DNA of 64,000 nucleotides from Isoetes taiwanensis (Eukaryota; Streptophyta; Lycopodiopsida; Isoetales; Isoetaceae): positions 5,966,748 through 6,030,747 of the forward strand of contig JAJEKV010000031.1 in assembly GCA_021234155.1 (NCBI GenBank). The letters run 5' to 3'. Numbering within the stretch: position 1 is the stretch's first letter; each line of letters opens with the position of its first letter. Position numbers and translations under genes: made by a program. This document shows positions 44,761-56,551 of the stretch, one piece after another. The notes below the pieces were generated by a model that was not told the DNA's origin, searched no databases, and saw nothing but the letters and a program-made list of their open reading frames with translations.

Positions 44761-45345
44761 ATGAGGGGTAGGGGTGCTTAGAATGAGGAAATTATTAATG
44801 CATTTGAGAAAAGAATTCAGTTAGGTAGGATTAAAAAACCCCTGCCTAGAAAGTCTTTCAAGGGAAAAACCTTTGCAGTAATGATGATAGTAAACAAGCA
44901 AGAAGAAAATATAAGTAAGCGATAATGACTACTAAGGGCTCAATAATTAAAGACGCTCATCCAGAACCTCAAGTATGTATAATGCCAAGTCATGCACAAA
45001 TGGGGATCTAAGAAGTTGTGGAAGCGTGGAATGGAATGCTAAATTCTAATAACGATTCCTGATCATCTCAAAAGCAGAGAGTATTGTTTTCATCTTCAAT
45101 AACCTGTAACTGGCAACATGCACATAATCTCGCTTCTCGTAGAAATTGCAGCCGCTTCCATGTATCTGTCTCAATCCGTAGCTTGTGTCTCGCTAGGATC
45201 ATATATTCAGGAGGTCATGGATCCAAAGGCTATGCCTCCAGACAACCACTTGATGGGCAAGAAATACTTCATGATGCACGTATGTATATATATTTATACA
45301 TCTTGTCAACAGCCATATTGTTGCAATGGTTTTTCCGTCGAAAAA
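44761..45345. other. No confident gene
   Basis: A frame at 45118-45270 (IISLLVEIAAASMYLSQSVA and on to MDPKAMPPDNHLMG) is open but unrecognised and has no clear splice borders. Confidence 0.25.
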
Positions 45346-45460
45346 CCTTCCGGACTAGGGTTTTTTAACCCGGGCAGCAATACGGCTGTTCCGCTCTTGT
45401 CCCATAGGCTAATTGGCCTCTGTGGGCGATAAAAATCATTCAATTCAATTCAATTCATTT
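45346..45460 (+). mobile_element. LINE 3' end with (ATTCA)n tail
   Basis: The block GTCGAAAAACC...GGGTTTTTTAACCC is followed by CCCATAGGCTAATTGGCCTC, TGTGGGCGATAAAAATC and four ATTCA repeats. It matches the terminal signature of the non-L1 LINE at 29.9 kb. There is no upstream coding LINE sequence, so this is a very short truncated insertion. Confidence 0.65.
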
Positions 45461-47000
45461 AAACATTGTTCTAGTTTGATAGGTCTGATGCGATTTTAAC
45501 CTTACAATTTGTCAAGGATGCTATGTAGCCTTATCCAACGAAAGTGCTATCTTTACATGGGTATGTTATGGGCATGATATTATATGTGTTTGCTACCAGG
45601 CTAGTCGTATCCTATTCACGATCATACCTGCTTTTTGTCCATTCAAGCTACTCAAGCATGTTTGCCTATAAAAACTTTTGGTCAGAATTCTAAGCTTCCT
45701 GGCAAAAGAAAGATGCCATGTCAGTTGCTTCACATTTCTCTTTACCAGCTTGGTGTCAGTTCTAAACCCAAGTATTATGGAGGGCATTTCAAGATGAAAA
45801 TTTTCATTTCAAACTATAACAGAAAATGATGTAGTTGAAAAGGCCCAAAAATTTATTCAATGGTTTAATAAGAAAAACAACATTAATTGCACTATGCCCT
45901 CAAGTTGCATTCTTCGAAGGTGCTTTGGTGTCATTCTGGGTAAAAAAAGGCAAATGCATATACACACCCAAATTTTATAGACCTTGTGATCATTAACATG
46001 CGTATTTGTTGTTGGGCTTGAAAAGACAGTGGCAGTGCTTCATGTAGCCTAATTCTATGGTTAACAACGTTTATCAATCAAGGGAAGTTTATCAATCAAG
46101 GAGAACATTGAATCTTGTTTCGAGATGCAACTATGAAGAAACCTAGATTGATGCTTCCATATATAGAATAGAATATATATATGCAACTATGGCACAACCC
46201 AAACAAATGCAACTATGAAGAAACCTAGATTGATGCTTCCATATGCAACTATGGCACAACCCAAACAAATGCAAATTATGAGGTCGACAAAATTTTGACA
46301 CTCAAGACATATATCTTCTTGATCCAAGAGTTTACAGTTAGTTCTACATGTTTGTGTCATCGCAACAAATTTTGCTTCATACCATGTAAATGTTCTTGAC
46401 AGACCACAAACATCCAAAAGTTAGGTTTGACTTCACATTATTTAGCTCTAGCAAAAAAAACAACTTCGTTTTGTCCCTCTTCCTCCTTTTACCTTTTAAA
46501 CTACTCCATATTGTTGACTGCCTCTTCCTCTTTTTACCTTTTAAACTACTCCATATTGTTGATTGCCTCGCTTAGTGACCCTTTCAAACTTTTATGTTTT
46601 TAAATGCCTTGTTGAGCTCAAGACCTTTTGATAGACTAGTCCATCAGCACGGATTCACACTTGAGCTAACCATGGATTCACACTTGAGCTAACGCCAGTG
46701 CTTTTGTTTTCCCCTTGATGGAGCCACTTTACTGCCTGTCAGTTCCCTACCACTAGAATGAATCTAAGGCTTGAACTATATATGCTAAGGTCACTCCAAT
46801 TGAACGCCATCTAAAGGCATAAATAAAATCGTGAAATCAGATGCCTAAATCAGATGCCTGTGTCAAATACTTGTGGTATAATCTATGTTCACATGTGGTA
46901 TTCTGCAGATTTCTGCATTGGACATCACCTATGACAACATTAAAGCTACTTTTAGTAGTACCAAATGGTATATTCTGCCAAGAACAATAAAATTCTTGCA
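45461..47000. repeat. Non-coding, with three short tandem duplications
   Basis: About 46125-46275: two copies of a segment containing TGCAACTATGAAGAAACCTA and GCAACTATGGCACAACCC. About 46481-46570: a ~46-base unit with TTTTACCTTTTAAACTACTC twice. About 46648-46694: GGATTCACACTTGAGCTAAC twice. No gene is recognised in the interval. Confidence 0.55.
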
Positions 47001-48165
47001 TCAGCAAATCTCTTCAGTTGGTTCTGCTGAGATAAATGAGCTGTTAAAGTCATAGTTGACGTCCGTAAGATAGAGTCCACAGGCAGGTGGCACCATTACT
47101 GGGGTTAATGTGACAGATCTTGCCTCCAAAATTCTCTTCACTACATCCATGCATCCCTCTAAGAAACATTCCAAATAGAAATTGTGAACCGACATAATAC
47201 GATACTAACCATCATCTACTGAAAGGACTCTAGAGCCCAACATTATGGATAACATAGAAGTTACGAATCAAAATAACACAAAAGATAACGATATTGAAAA
47301 TGCTATAATGACACCATTTTATCGAGATTGCACCTACGTGCATTCCTTGGCTTGAAGATGAGCATGAACATCTGTAGAAATACATTGGACATCAAGAATA
47401 AAGACATTCCCTTCTTTCTGAAACATACAGATAATTAACAATATAGAAATGAAACTGAATAACGAGATTTCACAAAGTTCATACCTGCAAAAAGTGGTTA
47501 ACGGCCTTGTGTATCACTTCCGGTTTATGCGGAGTCAACTGCCAAAAGTTACAGGAGCATTAGAATGTCTGAATTAAAATACAAAACACATCTCTGACAA
47601 AACTCTCAAAAATTACAAAGTGCATTCTTAAAGGATGTTAACCAGCAAGGAAGGAGCGAGCTGAGGGAAACATGAACATCCATAAGCAGAAAGTGTTTAT
47701 CTGGAGCATTATTGTTGTTTATCTGGTATACTTTTGAAACTCTCAAATCCTCTATGAAATAGATGACCAATGTCCACCAGAGAATCACCAAATTGAAAAA
47801 TGCAGGAAACATGGGTCCATTCTATTGTTCTGAAGTTCCAACGAAGAAAACAATGGCAATAGCACAGAGAAACTAGAACAGAAACCGCATTTTTGCGTCT
47901 ATGTTTGGCTATGGCGGGCTAGGCATTCCGAACCAGTGCAGGTTCATTAAAGACTTTCTAATTTAATCTTATAAGCACAAAAGAGAAGAGTCAAAGAGGT
48001 TACCGGAATGCCAATAGTAAAGTTGTGCCTGTAGGAGCTCAGTTCGCCAGCCGGCGACAACATGCACATCTTCAAGGCTGGACTTGAACTCTGCTTTCAC
48101 ACAGGCACCACTTGAGGAGACTACTTGCTCTAGAACCCCACAGCTTTGGTTAAAAGACAAACGTG
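47001..48165 (-). pseudogene. tRNA pseudouridine synthase (TruA-type) pseudogene
   Basis: Four minus-strand blocks align in order with plant TruA-like synthases, which convert uridine to pseudouridine in tRNA. Block 1 (about 48160-48004) ends with VVAGWRTELLQAQLYYW, a ruined form of the GRTDxGVHA catalytic loop; the essential Asp is lost. Block 2 (47538-47485) reads LTPHKPEVIHKAVNHFLQ. Block 3 (47417-47338) reads KEGNVFILDVQCISTDVHAH then LQAKEC and ends at a GTAGGT donor. Block 4 (47158-47001) ends VPPACGLYLTDVNYD plus a short tail, the usual APAxGLyLxxVxY C-terminus. About 120 residues expected between blocks 3 and 4 are absent, and the intron phases do not match (2 versus 1), so an internal deletion removed exons. 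Splice sites of blocks 2 and 3 are still good, indicating fairly recent loss. Confidence 0.6.
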
Positions 48166-49165
48166 ATAAAGGAAACCAAAACCAAATTTAGCCTCTGCAA
48201 GTGACGCTTCCCTCCGCTCAATCTAGGACAGAGACAAAGCCCGGATTCGCCATAGCCAGATCTCGCTTACCTATTATGAGCACAAAACTGCATTTCTTAA
48301 GCCTCAACAATAGGATTTAACCATGGCGGGTTTGGAGCGACTCCTTTGTTGCCGGTCTCCAAATCGCGGTTAGGCGTAATCCGAAGACAAATTTCCTGGA
48401 AAACTCTGAACAACCGTGGAAAAAAACACTACTTAGAAAAATGAAGAGACATGGTTAGAATAGATAAGAGAGTCCGCAACATGCAAAATGGAGTCGTAGT
48501 TACCGCCAAATCAAACGGGGCCAATCAATGTTCGGAAGGACAAAGGCGGCTTCCACAAAATTTGGCCGCAGTAAGAAAGCAAAGATTTTAGCTTTTCTAA
48601 AATAACATCCGACCGGTTAATGCGCTATGCTCTTGGAAGACCACACGGGAACTCCTTAAATCGAAATCGAAATTAAAAGCAAAGATTTACACGCTTATGC
48701 CATTTCTAGCAAAGTAGAGAGAATCGCGGATCGCAACTATGGCAAAACCCTAGAGGTCAAAGGCTATGGCTATGGCTGTAGAAGCTCTTCACTCTGTTTG
48801 GCTGGGCATAAAGTGATAAGCAGTGCTTCAGTGAGCAGATGGATACATTATGCAATGCTGGCGATTCAACTCGCCTTTGTTTCTGAGAAATCCGGCAACA
48901 ACTGCATCCACAAAATAAAAGAAAACCCAGTCAAAAAATGGCCACAAAAGCTCATTACCACAGAAAAGATCCGGACTTGCCTTTCGAATGCCATAGCCAA
49001 GCCAGAGAGACGCGACACACATTTTTTTCTTACCTGGGTAATTCGACCAGAAATTCACGAGTCATTCACGAAGCCGGAAACCAAACGTTAGAGCATTGCT
49101 GGATTCGACACGTGCATCATAAATAACGTTGATAACGTTGATGTATACTTATACAAGAATTTAGC
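48166..49165. other. Upstream flank of the TruA pseudogene; no gene seen
   Basis: Overlapping ORFs on both strands at 48798-49126 have no motif. Nothing else is evident. Confidence 0.35.
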
Positions 49166-49218
49166 GCGCTGGCGAAGCCAGCGCCTATTTGATTGGAGGT
49201 GTTTTTTTTTTTTTTTGA
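49166..49218. repeat. Perfect GC hairpin followed by a T run
   Basis: GCGCTGGC GAA GCCAGCGC (49168-49187) is a perfect 8-base-pair stem with a 3-base loop. A run of about 15 T follows 14 bases later (from about 49202). In a plant nucleus this is not a bacterial-type terminator. It may be the end of a small inverted-repeat element. Confidence 0.6.
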
Positions 49219-50703
49219 TTGTTCCTTATTGAATTCAACCAAGAAATCCATGCCTAGTTCTTTAAGGAATGATGAATGCCTATGCTATTAATTAAATCCA
49301 GTTTTGCAATAGTTGCATAGCAGGATTAAAGTTTGAATAGATAGAGCATTATTAGTGATGATATTCAACGCGTAAGACAAACTCATTTTCAATAATTTAC
49401 CACGAGAAGGAATTTTTCTTCAATTAGATCAGCCTGGTGCTTGATTTTACATTTTTCGCACTTAAACGGGCAACCTATGGTCAAATTCCCAAGTTGTAAT
49501 TAACCTCTTGTGTGTTCTAGGTTGGCAACTTAAAGATTTAAAGATGTTGGTGCTGCTTCCAGTGGAGTGGGTGATCCTTTATACAAAATCCAGAGGGTAT
49601 GAATTGGGACCATATGGATGCTGCTACCGGCAATGATGTCCTGTATAGACCAGAAGCCCTGATTGGTAAGCACGTTTGGTTTTATTGCTACACAATTCTT
49701 AGCGCTGTGGATTAAAAATCATTTTCGGCTTGGCAAACCTAAGCTTTAGTCTGCTGTGTTAATGGGCAGACTCGCTATGCTTGATAATACAGGGTTTTTA
49801 GTTATAATAACCTCTGCCGGATCCTCCAGCACACGGAATTCCTTTGGGAGATCAATACGAAGGGTTTAATCCCCATAACAACGCACAGAATAGATCATTT
49901 TCAGTTCCTCCTCGGATATGAATGCGAATTGCGGGTTTGGCAGCAAAATTGATGCAAACCGGAGGCATTTGTGGGCAATATAAATCTTAATTCATAGAAC
50001 AAAAAATTGCCCATTAGTTCGCCCATTTAATATTGGCCGAAGCGCTCTAGATTTCTTTGTACAAAAGGAGCTCAATTTTTCTTCCGGATAATCCATTTCT
50101 TGTGCTCAGATTCACAATTGGATGCATTGGATCCTTCCATTTAACATCGAACTGGACGATTGGGAGCTTCTTTCTGCCTCCAAAATACGGCTTTGGTTTC
50201 TCAGATACTCTGTCCGAATCATTTGATACTGTGTTAATGTAAGTGAAGCAAACAATTAGATTAATCACGAAATAGATGTGCTATGCAAAGGACACATCAT
50301 TGTTTCAGAACCATGCTTTAAATCCGAGCAAACTCCAACTATAAACTACAGGCATTTGAGCATTTCTGATTCAAAATTTGAATCCTATATCTAAAACTCA
50401 CGGTCAAAATGCAGGGCTCAGGCCGGGAAATGGCTAGCAATACGGAACGGCCCGTAGCAAGTTAAGAATGCAGCTGCCTCAATTGCACAACTCAGGAGCC
50501 AATCCAGGCCATCGGAAAGCAGAATTAGTAAAATCAAAATTAAAATGGTCCAATCCAACTGCTTTTTCAGATGCCACAGTAAGAAGCCGATTTATGTCTT
50601 GATCTCAAGCCTCTGGATTGCAGTAATAATCTGCAAGTACCAAGATGACCTCTAATTGCTTTAAATCCTCCAACCGGCGGCAGCCTCTGCACTTCTAAAT
50701 GAA
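49219..50703. other. No gene recognised
   Basis: A minus-strand frame at 50047-50268 (SEKPKPYFGGRKKLPIVQFD and on) is compositionally protein-like but unrecognised. The rest is A/T-rich and featureless. Confidence 0.3.
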
Positions 50704-51060
50704 TCAACTCACAGTCTCAAATTGGTAAACCTTAGCCTGCTGCGTCAAATATACTGTCACAGGCAAATTTGCTACAAATTTATTGACACTGTGGCAGCAT
50801 GTTCGGCTGCTTGGGTTAAGCACAGGATTTTGAAGTGGGTCAATTCCAATGTCTATTATTCCAATCACAACTCTTTCTCCGGCATTCTTCGACAATGCCG
50901 GCATCAAATGGGCCACAAATCCGTTGACAGTGTCCATGTAACTGTAAAGCGTTTTGTAGCTTTGCTCCTCCACTAAATGGGCTCTGTGTAATTGTACTTC
51001 TTTGTTGTTTAATCCACAAATAGAAATGATTCCTCTGTTAAGCATTTGAGCAGAGGTTTT
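50704..51060 (-). pseudogene. Subtilisin-like serine protease (subtilase) relic
   Basis: The minus-strand frame reads HRAHLVEEQSYKTLYSYMDT then VNGFVAHL, which resembles the end of the I9 propeptide (YSY..xxNGFAA.L). It then jumps to AGERVVIGIIDIGIDP, the first catalytic block (normally VVVGVIDTGIxP) with the Thr after the catalytic Asp changed to Ile. Sequence between the propeptide and catalytic block is missing, and the His and Ser catalytic blocks are absent. It is a small dead fragment of a secreted protease gene. Confidence 0.5.
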
Positions 51061-51471
51061 CTTTGATTTTAAGCTCGAATTTTACAGAGTGCGTTCCAAC
51101 CCAGAAAGAACCGAATTTTTGAAAAGAGCGGCTATGCTGGCCCATCTTAGTCCACAATGGGATGTGCTAAGCTACATCAATTTTTTGGCATCGAAACACT
51201 CAAGAATTTTACGATGGCTTGGGCAGTGCTCAGAAGATCTTCAAATTTGACAAATTTCCTAAACTGTATCTTAAGCTAAGTATTGCCGAATCGCCTACCA
51301 TAGGCCCCGGTGGGTTTTCAATTTGCCGGAAAACACACCCGGAAAAACCCTTCCAAAAAACATCACTAATTCCATTTTTTTTTTTTCTAGTAATCTTATA
51401 TTTAGTTAGATATGTTGTGATAGTTTTTACTTAATTTTTTGTTCTTTTATCACTTCCATCATTGGTTGTAG
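51061..51471. other. Spacer; possible intron before the 51.47-kb exon
   Basis: The last 60 bases are pyrimidine-rich and end TTGTAG, consistent with a 3' splice site. No upstream exon is identified. Confidence 0.3.
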
Positions 51472-51726
51472 GTGATTAAAGAGCATCATCATGAAAAAGA
51501 ATCTTCCGGCAAAGAAACAAAACAACTTTCACATGATATATATGATAAAGTGTTTAATTATCTACAAAATGCTTTAGATGCATGTGATCGAGCATTAAAT
51601 CTAGATAAAGCGAGAAAGAAATTCCTGAGATGCATAGAAAGTAGGATAGACAATCATGCTTCAAATTTATCATCTGCTTCTTCCAGAATGAGTATAGTTA
51701 ATGGAGGGAACAATTTGGCAGAGTAA
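51472..51726 (+). CDS. Orphan last exon of an unrecognised gene
   Basis: An 84-codon frame follows a pyrimidine tract and a TTGTAG acceptor and ends in TAA. It has no in-frame ATG near its start, so it reads as an exon, not a complete gene. The product (VIKEHHHEKESSGKETKQLS and on) is hydrophilic, Lys/Glu-rich and probably helical around YLQNALDACDRALNLDKA, followed by a Ser-rich tail. I do not recognise it and no upstream exon was found. Confidence 0.35.
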   Translation: MIKEHHHEKESSGKETKQLSHDIYDKVFNYLQNALDACDRALNLDKARKKFLRCIESRIDNHASNLSSASSRMSIVNGGNNLAE

Positions 51727-52651
51727 ATAGCAAAACTTGAAGCAATGAATGTATGACTTATTATTACTTGAGTTTGGCAATGCCTTATTGTTTGCAAATC
51801 TATCTATTGTAATAGAACTGTTTTATATGCATGTATAGAACTGCTCCAAAATTAATAATTTCCCTTGATGGGCATATAACTGGTTTGTAACATACCTATC
51901 TTATTAGTTCATACACATGTTCACGGAAATTATTAGCACAAGTGTTCTTTGGTTATCTGAATCTAGCCTAGTTGGCCCAAATAAGATTGTATTATTGTTA
52001 CATGAATCCATATCTAGAATAATAACAGGGGGTTTCTTTTGTATTTTTGTACACTTTTTCCTACAGTTTTTATATGATTTGGTGGTCGGATTACATAAGG
52101 TGTACTACATCTAGAGTGCGCCAAATATTTGCATGCAACTTGTGCCAATTTTTTTTTTTGCCCTCCTTTATGGTCAAGATCAAAGAGCTTACAACAAAAG
52201 CCCTCTTAAAAAAAGACGAGATCGAAGGGTTTACAAAAAAGCCCTCTTTAAAAAAAAATAAAAAAAAAATTTTTAAAGATGCAACCATCGTGCATACGAA
52301 CTCTAGGATTTTAGAAAGGGGTTCGTGGAGCCAAAAAACTTATTTTAGAAAGGGGTTCGTGGAGGCAAAAGACTAGGGCAAGGAGCGGCTAAGGGAAAAG
52401 AAGTAGTTTCTTTCAAAAGATTGTAGATAAGTGTAAATCCTACAGGGCATCTGGCTTGGTTGATCCATAGATTGTTTGCTGCCAATTTTCTACAAAAGCC
52501 GCTACCTCTGTGTTTTTGAGATTGTTCAGGTGGGCTGCAAAGAAACCCCTGCCTTATCACACCTTTTCAATCAACGGCCTGGATCACAGGGATAAACAAG
52601 CTTGCCGGTTAAGAACAGCATATCGCATTTATGATTTGTATCACATGCAGT
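51727..52651. other. No gene recognised
   Basis: An A-rich patch with imperfect AAAGCCCTCTTTAAAAAAA repeats lies at about 52195-52275, and a ~24-base doublet around TTTAGAAAGGGGTTCGTGGAG at about 52309-52366. Nothing is coding. Confidence 0.4.
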
Positions 52652-53040
52652 GTAGGTTAAGTACGCGTACGTTACGTTTTCCATACTTAACGTACCGTAC
52701 CCATACGTACCGTACGTACTTATTCATTTTGTGCATCAAATAAGAAAAAAAAAATTTGGTTTGTTGTTTACGTACGCGTACGGTACGTACTTTATAAGTA
52801 CGGTACAGGTACGGTACGTACTTTATAGGTACGGTACAAGTACTTTTCAAAAAAAAATAAATTTTTTTTTCCGGTTAACGTACGTACCGTACGTATTTTA
52901 TGGTACCGTACGTACCGTACGCGTACTTTAAACAACAACTTTTGACGTACGTTTGTACGTTAAACTGGCCATCGTACGTTACCCCGTACTGTACGTTGCA
53001 TACGTACTGTACACGTACGGTACGGGAAGTACGGTACTAC
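52652..53040. repeat. GTAC-palindrome-dense segment
   Basis: About 390 bases contain roughly 38 copies of GTAC (counted by eye), mostly as CGTACG, GGTACG, CGTACC and CGCGTACG. Two A/T homopolymer blocks near 52743-52758 and 52849-52870 interrupt them. There is no fixed repeat unit: GTAC cores are joined by variable 2-12-base linkers. Every core is self-complementary, so many alternative hairpins are possible. Confidence 0.9.
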
Positions 53041-54286
53041 ACTGATCACATGCGCTATAAAAGTTTGACTTTACATGGCCTTCAACAAGCATGATGGGCA
53101 GGCTCCAGGTGATTTCGATGGATTCCAAAGAAACAGAATTTCTTAGTTGCAATCAGAAACCCGTGGTTTTAGAACCCTCAATGGATGCATTGGGCAGAGC
53201 ATGTAGACTTGTTCTGGGAAAAGATTGAAGTAACCAATTAAGCAATTCATTCAGTCCGATTCTAGATGCTCCAACAGGTATGGACAAGCTTAAGATAATT
53301 TAGGAACTCTTCTGGTTCCCTTTTTTTTTCCCTATCATCTCTTTTTATATGTTCACAGAGGTTTGTTACTCTTGTAAAAGAGATCGATCAACAGCAGTTT
53401 GAGCGGAAAAACCAGTTCGATCTTCATACACGCCTTCTCATCATCGGCGATTTGCTCTAGTTCTTGCTTGTTCTAGCTTCAGCACTCAGCATTGTGATGT
53501 TCTGAGACTAGGTTACAGATCAACCTCTGATTTGAAAAAGTAGAAAAGCTTTCTATAAATTTTGGAAAGAGCTTACGAATCTTCCGGTGCATCCATGCCC
53601 TACTCGCCATAATATAGATCTATGTTTCCAAAGTTAAAGTAAAATACTTATAGGTAACTTTGGCAGCTCATATTCTGAGGTTTTTCCATTTCTGAGGCCT
53701 TCTGAGCAATGGCACAAAATGCAGGACTGTGTGCTTCAAACTCAACACCATGAAGGTCTGTGTGCTTCAGGTCTATGTGCGTTAGAAGAGAAGGGCTTCA
53801 GCCTGCAGATTCGGTAGTGGTCAAGTAGTTGCATCAAAATGTTTCATGCTGGTTTCTTCATATTTGGTAGCTGGTTCAGATGTGGAATATCTGGTCGCTT
53901 TTCTCTGACTTGTGTAGGTGGATGCTAGCCAATTTTGCATTGTACCAGATGCTAGCCGATTTTGCAAACCTGTGGTAACGCTATGATAGCCGAAGAAGCA
54001 CATCCAGATTCCTAGAAGAATGTGCTCTATTCTATTTGCAGTGTATTCTGAGTAAAGCAAGAGCCGGAAGTTTTGTCTTGCAGTGAATCACTTCTTTGTG
54101 TTACAGACATATAAAAACCATCAGAAACACGTGTCAAATGCTTTTCCTTGTCTTGAAGCTGGGATCTGGCCAAGCTGTGGTATATATGACATGAAGTTGC
54201 ATACACATTGCTACTTCTCAAGCATTGCCATATCCATTGCATATTCAAAAGGTTTATTGCTATGGATTATTTCTTCCAAGTGTCCT
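53041..54286. other. No gene recognised
   Basis: The minus-strand frames at 53821-54248 lack motifs. A GATGCTAGCC.ATTTTGCA doublet occurs near 53925-53970. Confidence 0.4.
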
Positions 54287-55079
54287 TCATTATCATGGTA
54301 TTTATCTATCATGGTATTATGTCACACTTAATATTAGGGCTTGGATTTTTTAGTGCCCTTCCATCCATCATTAGAGTATTAGGTAACGTCTATATCTACA
54401 CCCCTACACCATCCTTAAGGCCCCGAAGGGGCCAAAATTTTTTTTAGTTAACACAAACCATTAACACACAACTACCATTAACATTATTAACACAAACCAT
54501 TGCATTTGACACATTTAAATTAAAATCCCCCTTAAACCCCCTTTGGCTTGGGTGCATATTCACACGGGAAGTTATTCCGGGCAACGAGAGCTGTCGGATG
54601 GACATATTTGCCCTTTATTCCAAGATCTGGACCGTACATAGCGATCCTCGTTTGTGGGGTATGCATGTATAAGTTTTTGTATACTGTATATTAAGGTTTG
54701 CAAAATACTATAAGGTTTGAGAGAATGTACTTAATGGTGTTAATTTTGTACATGTATTGTAAATTTTTTGGGGCTCTTGCTGCCCTACATAACCCCCCGT
54801 GTGAATATGCACCCAAACCAAAGGGGGTTTAAGGGGGATTTTAATTTAAATGTGTCAAATGCAATAGTTTGTGTTAACAATGTTAATGGTAGTTGTGTGT
54901 TAATGGTTTGTGTTAACTAAAAAAAAATTTGGTCCCTTCGGGGCCTTAAGGATGGTGTAGGGGTGTAGATATAGACATTACCTAATACTCTAATGATGGA
55001 TGGAAGGGCACTAAGAAATCCAAGCCCTAATATTAAGTGTGACATTATACCATGATAGATAATAGACAAATGGTAACCC
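54287..55079. mobile_element. 0.79-kb foldback element with ~270-base arms
   Basis: The left arm (about 54287-54570) and right arm (about 54795-55079) are reverse complements with few differences. Both contain CCTTCCATCCATCATTAGAG, the palindrome GGCCCCGAAGGGGCC (or close) and TTAACACACAACTACCATTA or their complements. The unique centre of about 220 bases has no ORF. No convincing target-site duplication was found at the ends. It fits a large MITE or foldback transposon. Confidence 0.85.
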
Positions 55080-55257
55080 ATGTTACAATTTTTTATTATC
55101 AAATGCTTCACTCTTGCCAGTAATATAATAAATATGCAACCTAGTCCTGTAGCAAGTTCTTAGAAAAGCTCTTCCAACCAGCAACCTCCTTCACAACCAA
55201 ACATAGCAACATGATAATATAACATCTCATTTTTCCACCTGCAACCAAAATAGCTGA

Positions 55258-56551
55258 AATGTCGTCGATTCGCGTAGCGAATCGGCATTCTTGCTCAAGA
55301 CGAGCATGCATGCATTGCATGCGTCGCATGCATGCATCACATGCGTTTTGGGCCGTTCATCAGGTTGGGCATTTGCTACTTATTGCAGAGTTCTTCATCG
55401 ACATTTCATCGGCGCTTCCTCTTCTCTCAGCAGTACCTTATTCTCTTTGAACCCACCCTCTCCCCCCTTCTTTGTTTATTATATTTTGTACAAGTTCTGT
55501 TTATCATGTTTTTCCACCCGGTGGGTGATGCTTTTTTTCCACCCACTGGGTGATGCTATTCTTTGGTATGTTTCTCGTTTTGTTGTTGGTGATGTGCGTG
55601 TACTGGGTTGGCGGCGCCATCGTTTTGACTTCTCCATGCGCGGGTTTTGGGGGCGATTCTATGCCTTATGTTTGTCTAAGCCCCTTGTTGAAGGCTTATC
55701 ACTAGGGTTTTCCTCGAAAACCGAAGGGCGGGGTTTTTAATCCGTTGATAAAAGGTACATCAACCACTCATCTATTAGCATTGTATTTGTTTTGGGGTCC
55801 AAATGATATAATTGGATTTTCCTTTATTTTTAGGTGGGTAGTTCGCATGTGTGCGGCTATCCATTGTCCACCATTGTAGAAAATCTTTGAGATATAGATA
55901 GGCTTCTCATTCATCTCTCAGATTTCTACAATGGAGGGATGATGGATAGCCAGCATAACACGCTAACTACCCACCTAAAAATAAAGGGAAAAATCCAATT
56001 ATATCATTTGGACCCCAAAACAAATACAATGCTAATAGATGAGTGGTTGATGTACCGCCGAAAGCTTATCAACGGATTAAAAACCTCACCTTCGGTTTTC
56101 GAGGAAAAACCCTAGTGATAAGCCTTCGCAAGGGGCTTAGACAAACGTGAAGGCATAGAATCGCCCCAAAACCCCCCCATGGAGAAGTCAAAACGATGGC
56201 GCCGCCAACCTCGCACCGCACATCACCAACACAACAAACGAAACATACCAAAGAATAGCATCACCCAATAGGTGGAAAAGCATCACCCACCGGGTGGAAA
56301 AACATGATAAAACGTAACTTGTACAAAATATAAAAAACAAAGAAGGGGGGGAGGGTGGGTTCAAAGAGAATAAGGTACACGAGAGAAGAGGAAGCTGCCG
56401 ATGAAACGCCGATGAAGAACTCCCGCAATAAGTAGCAAACGCCCAACCCAAGAACGCCCCAAAACGCGCGATGCATGCATGCAACACACATGGGATGCAT
56501 GTTGCCTTTGAGTTAAGAATGGTATATTCGCCACGCCGAATCGACGACATT
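55258..56551. repeat. 1.29-kb near-palindrome, arms ~635 bases, loop ~23 bases
   Basis: The left arm (55258-55892) is mirrored by the right arm (about 55916-56551) with modest substitutions and small indels over its whole length. The inner ends are CCATTGTAGAAAATCTTTGAGA and TCTCAGATTTCTACAATGG. Each arm carries GGTTTTCCTCGAAAACC, TTCCACCCGGTGGGTGATGC and a GCATGCATGC-rich outer end. ORFs in both arms (for example 55291-55740 and 56188-56550) mirror each other and have no domain. A transcript would fold into a single long hairpin. Confidence 0.9.

Noticed and set aside
49166-49218. Rho-independent terminator
   Set aside because: The hairpin and T run look right but are 14 bases apart, and nothing else here is bacterial or plastid-like.
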